Assembly: GCA_013397075.1 (NCBI GenBank)
Contig: VWZS01000623.1
Span: 1 to 64,000, forward strand
DNA from: Rhabdornis inornatus
Lineage: Eukaryota; Chordata; Aves; Passeriformes; Rhabdornithidae
Direction: 5' to 3'
DNA: 64,000 nt
In this document: positions 1 through 12,300 of the stretch, piece after piece
Position numbering within the stretch: the first letter of the stretch is position 1
How the letters are laid out: each line of letters begins with the position of its first letter
The notes under the pieces: generated by a model
What the model saw: only the letters and a program-made list of their open reading frames with translations
The model's database searches: none
What the model was told of the DNA's origin: nothing
Translations under genes and position numbers: made by a program

Positions 1-205
1 CCCCGCACCGCCGGGCGCTGCGCACCGAGCGAGCCGGCAGCACCGAGCAGCTGCGGAGCCGCGGCCGCCGCCGCCGCGCCGCCCCCCGCCTCCGCGCCCT
101 CCGCCCTGCCTCGGGGCACGGGAGCCGGTGACGGGAGCGAGGCGGAGTCTGGAGGGAAGATACGGGGAGATAGAGATTTAAATCACATCCCCGGCTGTAG
201 AAGGG

Positions 206-289
206 GCAGCAGCAGCAGCAGCCCCGGCGCAGAGGCACGGACGCACGCGCCGAGACAGGTCTGCCGGCTCCGCCGCTGCTGCTGCTGCT
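206..289 (+). promoter_or_regulatory. CAG/CTG inverted repeat in the ELOVL4 5' leader
   Basis: A run of five CAG units (206-222) is followed by a run of five GCT units (275-289). Bases 208-222 and 275-289 are exact reverse complements, so the RNA could form a perfect 15-bp stem. The 52-nt GC-rich loop contains a further small inverted pair (226-230 with 247-251). The stem ends four bases before the start codon at 294. The pairing is read directly; an effect on translation is inference and requires transcription to start upstream of about 206. Confidence 0.6.
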
Positions 290-293
290 CACC

Positions 294-396
294 ATGGGTG
301 CCGCCGCCGCCGCCGAGCCCCCCAGCGCCATGGGCCTGGTGTCCAGCGTGGTGAACGACACCCTCGAGTTCTACCGCTGGACCTGGAGCATCCGAG
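294..396 (+). CDS. ELOVL4: ELOVL4 exon 1 coding part
   Basis: It encodes residues 1-34 and the first base of codon 35, starting MGAAAAAEPPSAMG and ending at the conserved EFYRWTWSI segment. A GCC run gives five alanines (3-7) that human ELOVL4 lacks. The donor is GAG|GTAACG at 397. The sequon Asn is residue 21. A second ATG at 330 (Met13), also in good context, would give a 303-residue form. The 294 start is preferred because it is first and restores the mammalian length. Confidence 0.93.
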
Positions 397-3300
397 GTAA
401 CGCGCCAGGGCGGCCGCGGCCCCGCCATCGCCGTGCCCGGCGCCCCCCGCCCGCTGCCACTGATGCGCAGCGGCTCAAAATGGCTCCGTCTCCTGGGAGA
501 CGCGGAGCGCGCTCCGGATACCCGGGATGGGGCCGGGATGGGGCCAGACCCCCCCGCTCCCGCCTGCTCTCCTCGCCCCTCCGGGCGCGCTCGCTGCGGT
601 GTTTGTTTATCTGCCATAATCCCGTGTAGCGGCCCGGGGTGCGCGGGGCATCGATCCGCGGCAAGGTGAGCGCGTCCCCCGAGCGCCCGCGGGTGGACGT
701 AGCGAAATCCGCTTCCCAGGGCCGTGCTTCCTCCGGTTCTCTGCCGCCGCGGCGCGCCTTGGGGTGGTCATACGGGGATCTGATGTCGGAGGTAAGCCAG
801 GCCCTCCAGTAAATCGTGCCGGAGCTCAGGCGGTCTTTGGCTTCTGCGGCAGGTGGGAGCCCCGCGCCGGCATCGTGTGGAGTTCAGCAAAAGAAACGAG
901 GAAATGATTGTTACCGCCAGTGCGGCAGCTTTTCATTTTATATTAAATGTCTTTGGGTCAGTTCTGCTGCTTTCCGTTTTCAATATGCTTCATTCCTGTA
1001 CTGGCATTCCACGGCTGCAATGTGGCAGATGCTGAAGGAAGAGTAAAGATCTTGGAATATGTACGGAGGAATGTGCAAAAGCAGCTTTCAGTGCTGAGAC
1101 GGCAAATGAGGTGGTACCTCCGTAGCTCTGGAAGCGTTATTGGTCAGCGTGAATTTTTCTGTCTCGTGTGTCAAATGAAAGGAGTCGCAGCTTTCACAGT
1201 TGCTATTGTGAGTAGCCACGGGCAGCTGACAAAAGGATCATTTACTCCTCTGGATGTTTTCTTCTTTTTTTCGTTGTCCACAAAGCAATGAGGTTTAGCT
1301 ATTTTGAAACACACAGAGAAAAACTGGAGTGCATGCAACTGTGGATGTATTTCGTGGCAGTGTAATAAGTGGGAAAGTGGGACCTTCATTACAGACGGGA
1401 AGCTCACTGCATCAGCAGTCTTTGCTTTTCCGCCCCCCTCCCTTCTGCCATCTGTCAGATAATAAATTAATCTTATGTTATAGATGGAAGGAGATCACTT
1501 ATTTTCACAATTTGCCTTTCCATAACTTCTGTGTTTGGCAGTATTTTAAAAATTGAGCCTGCATACATAGTTTTCTCTTCTGTTTTTAAAAACTGCCAGA
1601 ATGTGAGAGTAAATAAAAATGCTTGCAGCAGCACTGCATTGTAATCTACCAGTGTTTGCTCTCTTTCTCTGACTCTTGCAACATACAATTGTTCATAGGC
1701 TGCCAGGTAACCAATGAAAGAGATGCTATTCTAGTCAATCAATAGCATTTTGAGATGGATATAAAAATAGATGTGGGTACAAAGTTGATAACCTTATGGA
1801 TTACTTGATTTCTTTGAAAAAAATGCTTCAAGTTCTGACATATATCCTGAACTTCAAACGTGTTATTTAAGTAATAATAGACCGTGTCCATTGTAAGCAA
1901 AAAATTGGCAGGGGGGAAGAAGAAAAGGCAAGTAAATGTAAAGAATATAACAGTAAGTAACTGACAGTGATAATACGCGTAGAGCAAACTTTTCCTTCTG
2001 CTTCTTTGGAGAATATTAAGTAGTAGTAGGTATTGCCCCCAAAATATGTGTAAGCCTTACTGATTTACTGATGGAAAATTTTTAGTTTTTGCTTTAAGTT
2101 CAGTAACATTACTGTTAAAGCAGGATTCCGTTGTACTGAAGTAATCAGTCCTATTTTGTGGAGAGTTTCTTGTTCAGATTTTAGATTACAGCAGGTCCCT
2201 GCAAGGCTATTTTGGGTAGAGCCTAAGTCACATGAAAAACACATTACATTTCTTATTTATACCCAGTAGTATGTGAAACAAGGTTCTCCTGTAATTTTTA
2301 CAGTCAGGTAGGGATAGGTGAAACATGTAATATGTCGCATGGTGGTTACAAGGTAGCTCAGGATAAGAAAGTGTTGCTCACGAGGCAATGCTGTTTGGCT
2401 GTTCAGTGAAATAATTTTTAATGCCCTAAGTTCTGCAAAAATACCTGCTCAGTTTGCTGCTTTTCTGCATGTTTCTTTGTTCAGACAAAAATCATTGTCT
2501 GCATTTGCCATCTCTGAGTGAACATACAGCATCCTTCCAGTACCTAAAAGGGGTGTGACAAGAGAGCAGGAGAGGGACCTTTTACAAGGGCATGTAGCAA
2601 TAGACAAGGTAATGACTTTAGACTGAAACTGAGTAGGTTTAGATTAGATATTAGGAAAAAATGTCTCTCCTGCAAGGGCGATGAGGCACAGGAACAGGTT
2701 GCCTAGAGAACTTGTAGATGCCCCATCCCTGGAATTGTTAAAGGTCAAGTGGGATGGGGCTCTGAAATTTTAGTGGAAAGTGTCTATGCCCATGGCAGGG
2801 TAGTTGGAAGCAGATGATCTTCAAGGTTCCTCCAAACCCAAACCATTCTATGATATATTAAAATTGTGAATTCAGCACTGTTATGAATTCATGCAATTCA
2901 CCTTTGTGTTAAGAGCTATGACAGTGATGTTGCTCAACAGAAAACACAAATTATGGCATGCAAGACCATTGCCTAATGTTCAATATCATTAAGTAAAAAC
3001 TATACCACGCAGCAAAGTTGCTCAATGAATGATGCTATGCAATGGCATTACACAATAAATCATAGTGAAACACTACTACACAGCAAAATTACACAACAAA
3101 ATGTGAAGAAATTTTATTCCCACTACTACTCCTACACTTATTCTCTCCAGTTCCCACTTCCATTTTTTATTGAACACCTATGTGTCTTTAGCCCTATTCT
3201 CTGTATTCAGCAGAATTGTCCTGCCAGCAAGTGTTTTTTCCTGCTGCCTCAGATTCCTCTGATGAGACTTATGTAGAACTGTGCCGGAACATCCCACTGA

Positions 3301-6300
3301 GTCTTGTGCTGCTTTATTTTTGCACATTAAAGATTTGATAATTTTCCTCCCCTGCTTTGTGCTATTTAAAAAGCAACTGACCTTTTATGAGACCAAAAAA
3401 ACCCCAAAAGACCAAGTATATGATGAGCCTAAATGGATTTTGAGTTATGTTACAATTTCTTTTAGCATTAACCATGCTGTCTAAAGCTGGGTTTTTTGTG
3501 GTTTTGGATTTTTAAGTCTTGCATTTGGGAATAATAGCAGTGTTCTGTGACTTTTTCTCCATATATATTATCAAATACATTTTCAACATTAGCTTAATGC
3601 TTTTGCTTGTTCATTTGTTGAAAAACTCCTTTTTTTCTCTCCTCCCTTGACTACTTTTCAGACCCCTTTCATGAAAGCCCAAAATCCATTGTAACCATAT
3701 ATTCACCTAGAAGGCTGAAGGACATAATTTAGGAAGCCACAGACTTCAAGAAGAGATAGAAAGGTCAAAACCATCTTCTTAGCGGTCATCAAGAGGAAAA
3801 AAAAAGGTGGTCGGAGGAACAGTTACTATCAGGAAATATGATCTAGGAATTCCATGCCCTTATTTCTGTAAGGGCATGGGACCAGTTCCATGTAATTGCT
3901 AGGGCAGGGCTTCCTTCTTTCTCTCAGCTCGAGTAGCTGGTTGGGGTTGGATTTGCCAGGAAGGATTAAGGGTATGATTAGATGACTGAGCAAGTGACTT
4001 AAAGGGAGGTTCCAGGATGAGTCCAGGGGAACTATTAAGATGAATAACTCAGGACACAATCCAGGAAAGAAGAATGTGGAAATCTCAAAACGTGGGTGAA
4101 GAGACCATTGTCATTTAGGGAGGGGGTACAGGAGACTGTGGCTTGAAATGAAGATTTGTAAAACACTGTACAAAAAGATTTCTTTAGAGGAGATAATTAA
4201 TTTGAATATACTGAGCTAAGGAATAGAAGACTTTACTGACTTTGAGTGAGAATGATTGTTCTTGGTGCTCAAGAGTATAAAGGAGGCAGGGCCATCCCAG
4301 GCCACGTGGGACTCTTTGGAACAGCAACTATTTACAGCTGTTGCAGTTAATAAGATTACAGACTTTTTCCATTAGTAGGAAAGGAGAGAGATGCAAACTT
4401 TCACTTTAACATCAATTGTAGCTTTTATCAGTTGGGTCAGAAGTGTAAGTGAGGATGGAGAAGATGGGAAACTTACAGCTACTTGCCCAAAAAGTGAGCC
4501 AGTGGAGCAGCTTCCTTGAGAACACTGATGGCCATGAACACTTCTGCTAGGAGATCTTGGGACTAATTTAAAATTGCCCAGAAAGTTCAGGTTCATTTTC
4601 TTTTTTGGTCCAGGGAACAGAACCAGAACAAAACACATTTCTTCTTCCCTTGTACCTTGCCCCATGGAGAACCCAAGTATGACCAAAGGATCCTGAGTGT
4701 TTATGCTTGGGAAAAGTTCACTGGGGTGCTTTGCAGAACACTCTGAGTGCAAGTAGTCCCTTATAGCTGAGGACTTGTGCCAAAGCTGGAGGCAAGTAGA
4801 ATCCCAGTGAAAGTACTTCAGAGGGTGATGATGGGGAAAGAGAATGAAGGGTAAGATTAAGGTTCATGAAGTCTGTTTCACAGAAACAAAGCAGAACATG
4901 TCCCTAAACTTTTGGAGGGCTGGCTGAGCATCAGATTTGGTGATTTGGCACAATACTTGTCTTGCAGATACCATTTTCTTCTCAAGAGAGCAGTTTTTTT
5001 CAGTCTGTGGCCATGACTGGATAAAACACAAGGGTTAGACAGGGAGAAACACACTGGAAATGGGAAAGCTGTCTAACTAGGCTGGTTGTCTTGTGGCAGA
5101 AACACAAAAAGCCTGTGGCAGAAGCAGCACTTGGAGAAACTGATTATCAAAGTAAAGAGTGTTAATGCCTAGATCATATGAAACTGCTGTCAACTAAACT
5201 GAGCAACAGGAACATCCCAGTTTACTTGATTCATTTGACATTTAATTGCCAGTTAGTGAAGGGAGGAAATTCATTAGTGAAGAAAAAAAATAATGCTTGG
5301 AATTGAAGGCAATTTGCTGGGTGTTTGAGGAAAATTCTATCCCCATTTCATCATCAGGGGATTTTACCAGATTGTACAACTCAAAAGACATAATCTGAAC
5401 TAAACAGATACTAAGCATTTTTGGAAATGGAACATCATTCAGAAAAGTACATTTGTGAAGGGGAAATATCTACTTAAAGATCTTGGGTCACTGAGCTTCA
5501 AGACCTTGGTCATGAGGGAGTAGCATCAAGCAAAATGAACTCTATGGATGAGAAGCTGAGTTATGAGTGGAAGATTTCTCTTTCCTAAAATGAAGGAGAA
5601 GTTGTAGGGATGGTATGCAAATCTCAGCTCCAGCAAAGAAATGAAACAGAAAAAAACCTTCAAACAGCACCAGCAAGAACGTGATACAAACTTCTGTTTG
5701 AACACTCAGCATATTCCAGAAGGGAAAAGAAATGTGTAGATAAAATGGCAAGAACACAACTGAATGTTTGAAAATTCATTCTGAAACTGTGTAGGTAGCA
5801 TGTCTTGAAATCTTTGAAGGAAATAAGTTGTTCTGAACCCTCTTAAAGGAGAATCCATGGGGAAAGATCAGGAAATGGCTGTATACAGAATTTAACCAAG
5901 CTGATTGCATGACCTTAGTACCTACTGCAGAAGGCCAAATGACTAGATGTTTAAAATTTGGCACATGGTAAATTGCTGTTGCTGAGCTCTCAGCAAATGA
6001 TGTTTCTCAGCTGAGGCATCATGAAGTGTAAATCAGTACATGGTCCTGGAGCCCCATGCTGCAACCAGAGATGAAGAACTATTGAGCAGTTGAAATATCC
6101 TTGGCGTGAAGCAGATGTAGTCATCCTGGAAACTCCACTGGTTATGTAGATTGATTAAGGATAGTGGCTGAATTCTTGTTCATAGCTAGCTGTCTCTACT
6201 TGGAGTACCTTGACCAGGAGTGTTGGTAGCTGTCACCCTGCGTTTATGCAGTGCTCAGGGTGAAGAGGCATGTAGCCACAGGGCTGTGGTTATAGATCTG

Positions 6301-9300
6301 AACAACCAGAAGAGGTTGTATTCAGGGCAGCTATCCTATGCTTTCCTATGCAACCAGGAAAGAGCGTCAAAGGCTGCATAAGGACAGGTAACAGAGGAAG
6401 CTTAGGGAACATAAGATGTCGTTCCTTTTAAGGTCTTGTAGATCAGGAGTCATGAGGAGTGGGTGAGGCAAGATTCCACTTTTTCCTCTGCCAGTCCAGA
6501 CAGGTTTTTGGAGTTACTTGATTCAGATGGATTAGGAGAGCATTTAGATAAAAGGTGAATGAATGAAAATAGTCCAGTTATGGAGAGAACTTTGAGAGGA
6601 AGGATTTGCTAGGATGCAAGGCTGAGGGAGGAGAAGAGGCTGTTGTGTGTACTGAAGAGTTTTTTGAAGTAAAGCAAGTGGGGTTGAATGAATGCCTGAA
6701 TGGCCTGAAAAACTGGTGCTAAATGAGAGTTCATTTATCTAAAAAGAATCTACTGTTAAAAGAATGACATCTTTGGCTTTTAAAGGGTGTTGGTATGAGT
6801 AGAGTGTTCCTGGAGCACGGAAGCTGTGACAGTGTGATTTTAAGGGCAGATCTGATCCATAAGGTAGGACTTCTCTGACTGGTAGATAAATGACAAGGCT
6901 TTGTTTTCTCAAACTGTATTTGGAAACCAAGTTGGAGCTACCACTGCACTTCATAAGGAACTCTTTGAGTGGGACTGTCTGACTGACACCTCAGTTAGGA
7001 GGATGTAGATGCTGAACACAGTTCCTGGATCTTGTGCGGTGACAAGTGGGTACAACTATGCTCAGTGTTGTCAAACTCAAGTGCTTCTGAGTGTATGAAC
7101 TTCAAAATCTTGTGGAATTTTAAGAATGTAAATGAAGGCAGCTCTGAAATTCAGGCAATACTTAGGTGTTAGCCCTGTTGGGGTTTTGAGTACTGCAGCC
7201 TAGCTTGTAGGCAAAGCAATAAGTAGCTGCAAGGCAAGCATAGAGATGAAGAGAGTGTGACATGGTTTGTATTAACTCCCTTTGTGTGCACTTGGATCTC
7301 AAGATAAGCATGAGCTAGATTACCTTTCTCTCATGGAAGGTGAGGGAGAATAACCTACCTCAGTTTAGTTTACACTGGATGCAAGATAGTGACATGCCTG
7401 TGGGCATCAATTGCTCTTGGTTTTGTTTTGCTTATGTGCCTGCAACTCCACTTATTTCTTTAGGTACTTGAATAATTTCAGTAGTTTGATCCTTAACTCG
7501 TGTCCTGGAGTGTTCGCTCTCTCTGTGGCATTGTGTCTTCTTGTACCATGGGATTCTTCCCTTATACTGTGTTTGCATGGCAAGGTTTTGGTACTAGGGG
7601 GCTATGCTAGAAGCTTCCCCCATGTCCAACAAAGCCAATGCCAAACCATTCCAAGATGGGCCCGCTGCTGGTCAAGGCTGAGCCAATCAGTGACAGTAGT
7701 AAAATCTCTGTGATAACAATCACACCATCAAAAGCAGCATGACCAGCAGATTGAGGCAGGTGAGTCTGTCCCTCCACTCTTGTGAGACCCTACCTTGAGT
7801 ACAGCTTCCACCTCTGGGGTCCGCAGCACAAAAACGACAATTACCTCTTGGAGAAAATCTAGAGCAGGGCCACCAAGTTGATTAGAGGGATGGAGAACCT
7901 CTCCTACGAGGAAAGGCTAGAATTGGAATTGTTCAGCCTGTAAAAGAGAAGGCTTTGGGGTGACCTAATTGTGTCCTTCTGGTATCTAAAAGGAGCCTAC
8001 AAGAAAAATGGAAAGAAACTTTTTATGAGGGCATGTAGTGAGAAGATAGGGGGAATGGCCGCAAACTGAAAGAGTGGAGGTTTAGATTAGAAATTTTGGG
8101 AAAAAATTCTTTACTCTGAGGATGGTGAGGTGCTGGAACAGGTTGCCCAGAAAAGCTGTGGATGCTCCATCGCTGGAAATGTTTAAAGGCAGGTTGGAGG
8201 GGCTCTTAAACAACCCAGTCTAGTGGAGATGTCGCTGTTTATGACAGAGTTGTTTAAAGTGGATGATCTTTAATGTCCCTTTCCAAACCAGTCCATTCTA
8301 TGATTCTACAATAATGTATTTAAGAAGAGGAAAAGAAAAATGGCACAGAAATAATTGCAGCCAGAGAAGAGAGGAGTGAGAATATGTGAGGCAAACCACT
8401 CTGCAGACATGGAGGTCAGGGAAGGAAGGCAAGGAGTTGTTCCAGGCACTGGAGCAGAGATTCCCCTGCAGCCCATGGGAAAGACATGGAGGGTACAGGC
8501 CCCTAATGCCTGTGGAGGTCCATAGGGCTGCAGAGATCCATCTGCAGCTGTGGTGGAGCCTCACACCAGAGTAGGTGGATGCTGTAAGAAGGCTGTGACC
8601 CTATGGGAAGCCTGTGCTGGAGCAGGGTCCTGGCAGGAAGGATCCCACACTGGATCAGTTTGTGAAGAACTGCAGTCTGTGAGAAGGACTCAGGCTGGAG
8701 AATTTCATGGAGGACTGTCTTCTGTGGGAGTGATCCCATGTGGGAGCGGGGGAAAGACTCCCTCCTTCTCCTAAGGAAGAAGCAGCATCAGAAACAACAG
8801 GTGAACATCAGAAACAACCAACTGTAATCCTTATTCCCTGTCTCTCATTGCCAGTGGCAGGGTGAAGGTAGAGAATCAGGACGGAAGTTAAGCCTGGGAA
8901 GGAGGGAGCATTGGGGAGAAATGTGCTTTTCAGGTTTGTTCTACTTCTCATTATACAACTCAGATTTTGACTGGTGAGAAATTCAAGTAATTTCCCCAAG
9001 TCATGTCTGTTTTGTCCATGACAGTAATCAGTTTGTGACCTCTCCCTGCCCTTTACTCATGAGTCTTTTTTTCTATTTTCTCCACTGTGTCCAGCTGAGA
9101 GGGAAGCGATAGAGCAGCTTTGGTGGGTGCCTGACCTCCAGCCAGGGTCAAACCACCACATCCCTAGTTTCACTCTCTGTTTCAGCATAATCATGAACTC
9201 TTGGTTCTGCTTGGTTTATTTCCATCATATTTCCCTATTCATCTTATCTCTTTCTGCTGTATCAAAAAAGTGTTCATCTTCCAGCCCTTGCATAGGTTAT

Positions 9301-12300
9301 GCTTTGTTTACATGCTTGACTATGGTGTTCTTCTATTTTCTTTTTTTATCTGCTTATAGATATTATCTCCTTGATTCCCACTCACGAAAAATTGTCTTAT
9401 TGCTTTCTGAATGCTCCTGGAATATTGCTGGAAGACGTGAATTTATAACCCATGTCTTTCACTTTTTCTGTTGAGACAGCAAATCTTCCCTCTGAAGTGA
9501 TTTTATGTCCTTCTATTCTTAGAATATCATTTTAACACCTTGTTTTTAAATGGTTTGATGTAGCATAAAGAAAAGAAGAAAGTAGTTAATAGTTAAATTG
9601 ACTAGCTGGGCAGTGAATAGGAGACTGCATAATCATATTTTCTACGGTTTAATATTTAGTGTTTACCAGGAACAGATGTGCCCAATAGAAATACTCACAG
9701 AGTACCTCAAAATGCTTTGATAATTAGGTCAGGATTTTTTTCTGCACTGTCCAATCTCCATTTCAGTGGTCCCTGAATATTTTTACCAAGACTGAGAAAC
9801 TTTATTGCAGAAACCATTAGAGAAGCTTGGGGGCCATGTGTTACCATGGAAGGTAATGCAACTGTACAAGTGAAAAGACTTAGTTGTAGCAGTTGTTTGG
9901 ACATGGATATTATGTAGCTTCCAAACTGATGATTTTGCTACTATGTACTTAGTGAATGGAAGATTCAGGTGCTGATCATCCTTTTCATCATTTTTAGGTT
10001 AAGAACATTTTGTCACTTAGTTCATATTTTGAAAATCAGCATTTCAAAATAAGTCTTTTTCTGGTGTTTGGTTCCTCACTCCTGATTTGTCATTTTTGTT
10101 GATGTTAAAGGGATGTTGAGGAATTAAGTTCTAAATGTTTTAGTGGTTTGTTTTTCCTTGGAGGCTTTGACTGATGTATTTGTGTTAAGCTAGCAGAAGA
10201 CCTAATGTATCTCACAGCTGTAAATTTACTTCTGCCTCTGAACTTTGAAGAGCTAATGCATTTCAGCAACTCCTTTTGTAGTTTTTAATCAAAACAAAAT
10301 TCTCATCTCATTCATCCTTCTGTAAAACCAAAGTGATGAGGAGCATCCTTGTGATAATGCAAGAGGAAAAACAGGTAATTTATCAGAGAGCTTTCTTCAG
10401 CTTCTTGAGAATTTTCTCCAGTGGCTTTCTGGTATTATTCTTAGGTAGATTTCACTTGCCATTGCTGGTTTTCATATATGCTTAAGCACTGCATTTAAAA
10501 CTCTCTAAATGTTCATCTGCAAGCCCAAATAAGTGTGTTACAAGAGCAGCAGTGTAAGTTGCTTACATCTGCTATGTAGTTAAGCATCGCTGTCCTTCTG
10601 GTGTGTTAGCACATTAGCAAGACGTGCATCAGTGCTGAATTTACTGTCCCTTGTATGCTGAGCATGTAAGACTTTCCAGTGGATAAGACCTTGCAGAGTT
10701 ATTATTGAACTGATATTAATAATCTTTCACATTCTTCAATGAACTTACATTTAAACTGAGGGAATCCAGTAACAATATCTGTCTATGGAGAAGATCATCA
10801 TATCCTAAGACCATCCCCTTCAGCATTACAAAACTGGGTGGGCCAATAGACTAATCTGTTATTGCAACATTGAATGTGCATAAATCCTGTGTTTGTATTA
10901 CTGCTTACTGATACCCCTACAACTATTTTCATAGTGCCAAACCCCAGAGCTTTTGTGTGAAGTAATGACATGTCCAGCCTGAGCTCTGAAAAATAGTTTT
11001 GGCAAAAACCACAAAAATATGAATAAAAGTTTCAGTAGAAGAAAAGCTTCATGAAGTATGTTTTGTGCAGTACTTTTATTGCTTTAGAAATACAGAGACA
11101 TAGACTGGTTCATAAAATCTGCAACTAGTTTATAAAATTACATTGTGTGGCAGGGCTGAGGGTTTTGTTTGCATTCATCTTTTTACTCCATAACTTATAA
11201 TATTTAAGAAAAAGTATGTGGATATCACTGCACTGGGAAGGCATCTTGCATTTGTGATGTTTGGAAAAGATTTGGCAACCAGAAGAATGCTTTATGCCTC
11301 AAGGGCTTGTATCTTGCAAATCTTGTGTAAGCTTCAGTGAGGATTATATTTTTATTATTCCTTGAAGCCGAGCATTTGTACTGTCCTCACAAGTAATCAT
11401 AATCAATGGAGGAGATAAATCAAATATAATTTGAGCAAGATAATATCTTTGGACTTGAAAATCCTGAGACTTGATGGTAAATTGTCATGTGTCCTGAACT
11501 TCGTAGTAATTCCATTATCATCCTTGCCTTGAAACACATGTATCATGTAATTGCTGTATATAGGCACAAAGACAATATGGTATTAATGCCTGAGTGATAG
11601 GAGTCCTGAGAAGACTAGAATGCTGGTCAGAATAACAGGAAGGCTAGTTAAAATACATCTGACCTTTTAACAGCAAATTGGAATTAGGCCTTCCTGTTAC
11701 TTTAATGCGAGTTTATGAAACACATGCACATTACACAGGTTTTCATTAGCTGCAGGAGGTGTTACTCTTAGCTGTGTGGCATTTTGATTTTGTGTTGCTG
11801 GATACAGCTTTAAAGAAGACTAAGAAGTCGGTGACAAAGCCCTGAAATTCAAAACAAAGACACAGCTGGGTGGTACCTGTTAGTCTTGCCTTGTAGTCCT
11901 CTTGGTTTTGGGGCAGGCATCTCTCATTTCTGACCCCAACAGGATTTTGTACAGCAAACTTAGAATATGTGGCTTTCATTGTTTTGATTTTTGGGGTATG
12001 TGCTCTCATTATTCATCGTGCTTGAGGCTGAATAATCTTATACTTGCACCTTAGTTTTATGTTTTATGGCTTGTTAAAATGACAATGCTTTCCCATAAAA
12101 TTTTGATGTCTCTTGTTCTTGACCCAAACAAATGATGGATCTAGGAAAGAAAATGATAATGAACTTGTTAAAGTTTATTCCTAATTTCTTTGGCTGTAGA
12201 GAGCAGCTTTATGTAGCAGATCCAGTTAACATTTTATAGCAAGCTGCTATGTGTTCTATTGGGCTTGCTGCCTCTGAAAAGACATATCCTGTACTAAAAT

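Larger units (their letters stand above)
1..790. promoter_or_regulatory. ELOVL4: CpG island spanning the ELOVL4 promoter, 5' UTR and exon 1
   Basis: The first ~790 bases are very GC- and CpG-rich, and the composition drops sharply to ordinary AT-rich intron after that. The island covers the 5' leader, exon 1 and the start of intron 1, the usual arrangement for a vertebrate CpG-island promoter. A 10-bp palindrome containing TTTAAA lies at 175-184 and could be a TATA-like element, but the transcription start cannot be placed from sequence alone. The window begins inside the island, so its upstream edge is missing. I see no ATG upstream of 294, so the leader appears free of upstream start codons. 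Confidence 0.85.

Noticed and set aside
183..664. Open frames of about 100-144 codons on the minus strand across the CpG island
   Set aside because: They result from GC-rich sequence with few stop codons. They are rich in Arg, Gly, Pro and Ala, lie antisense to exon 1, and show no family resemblance.
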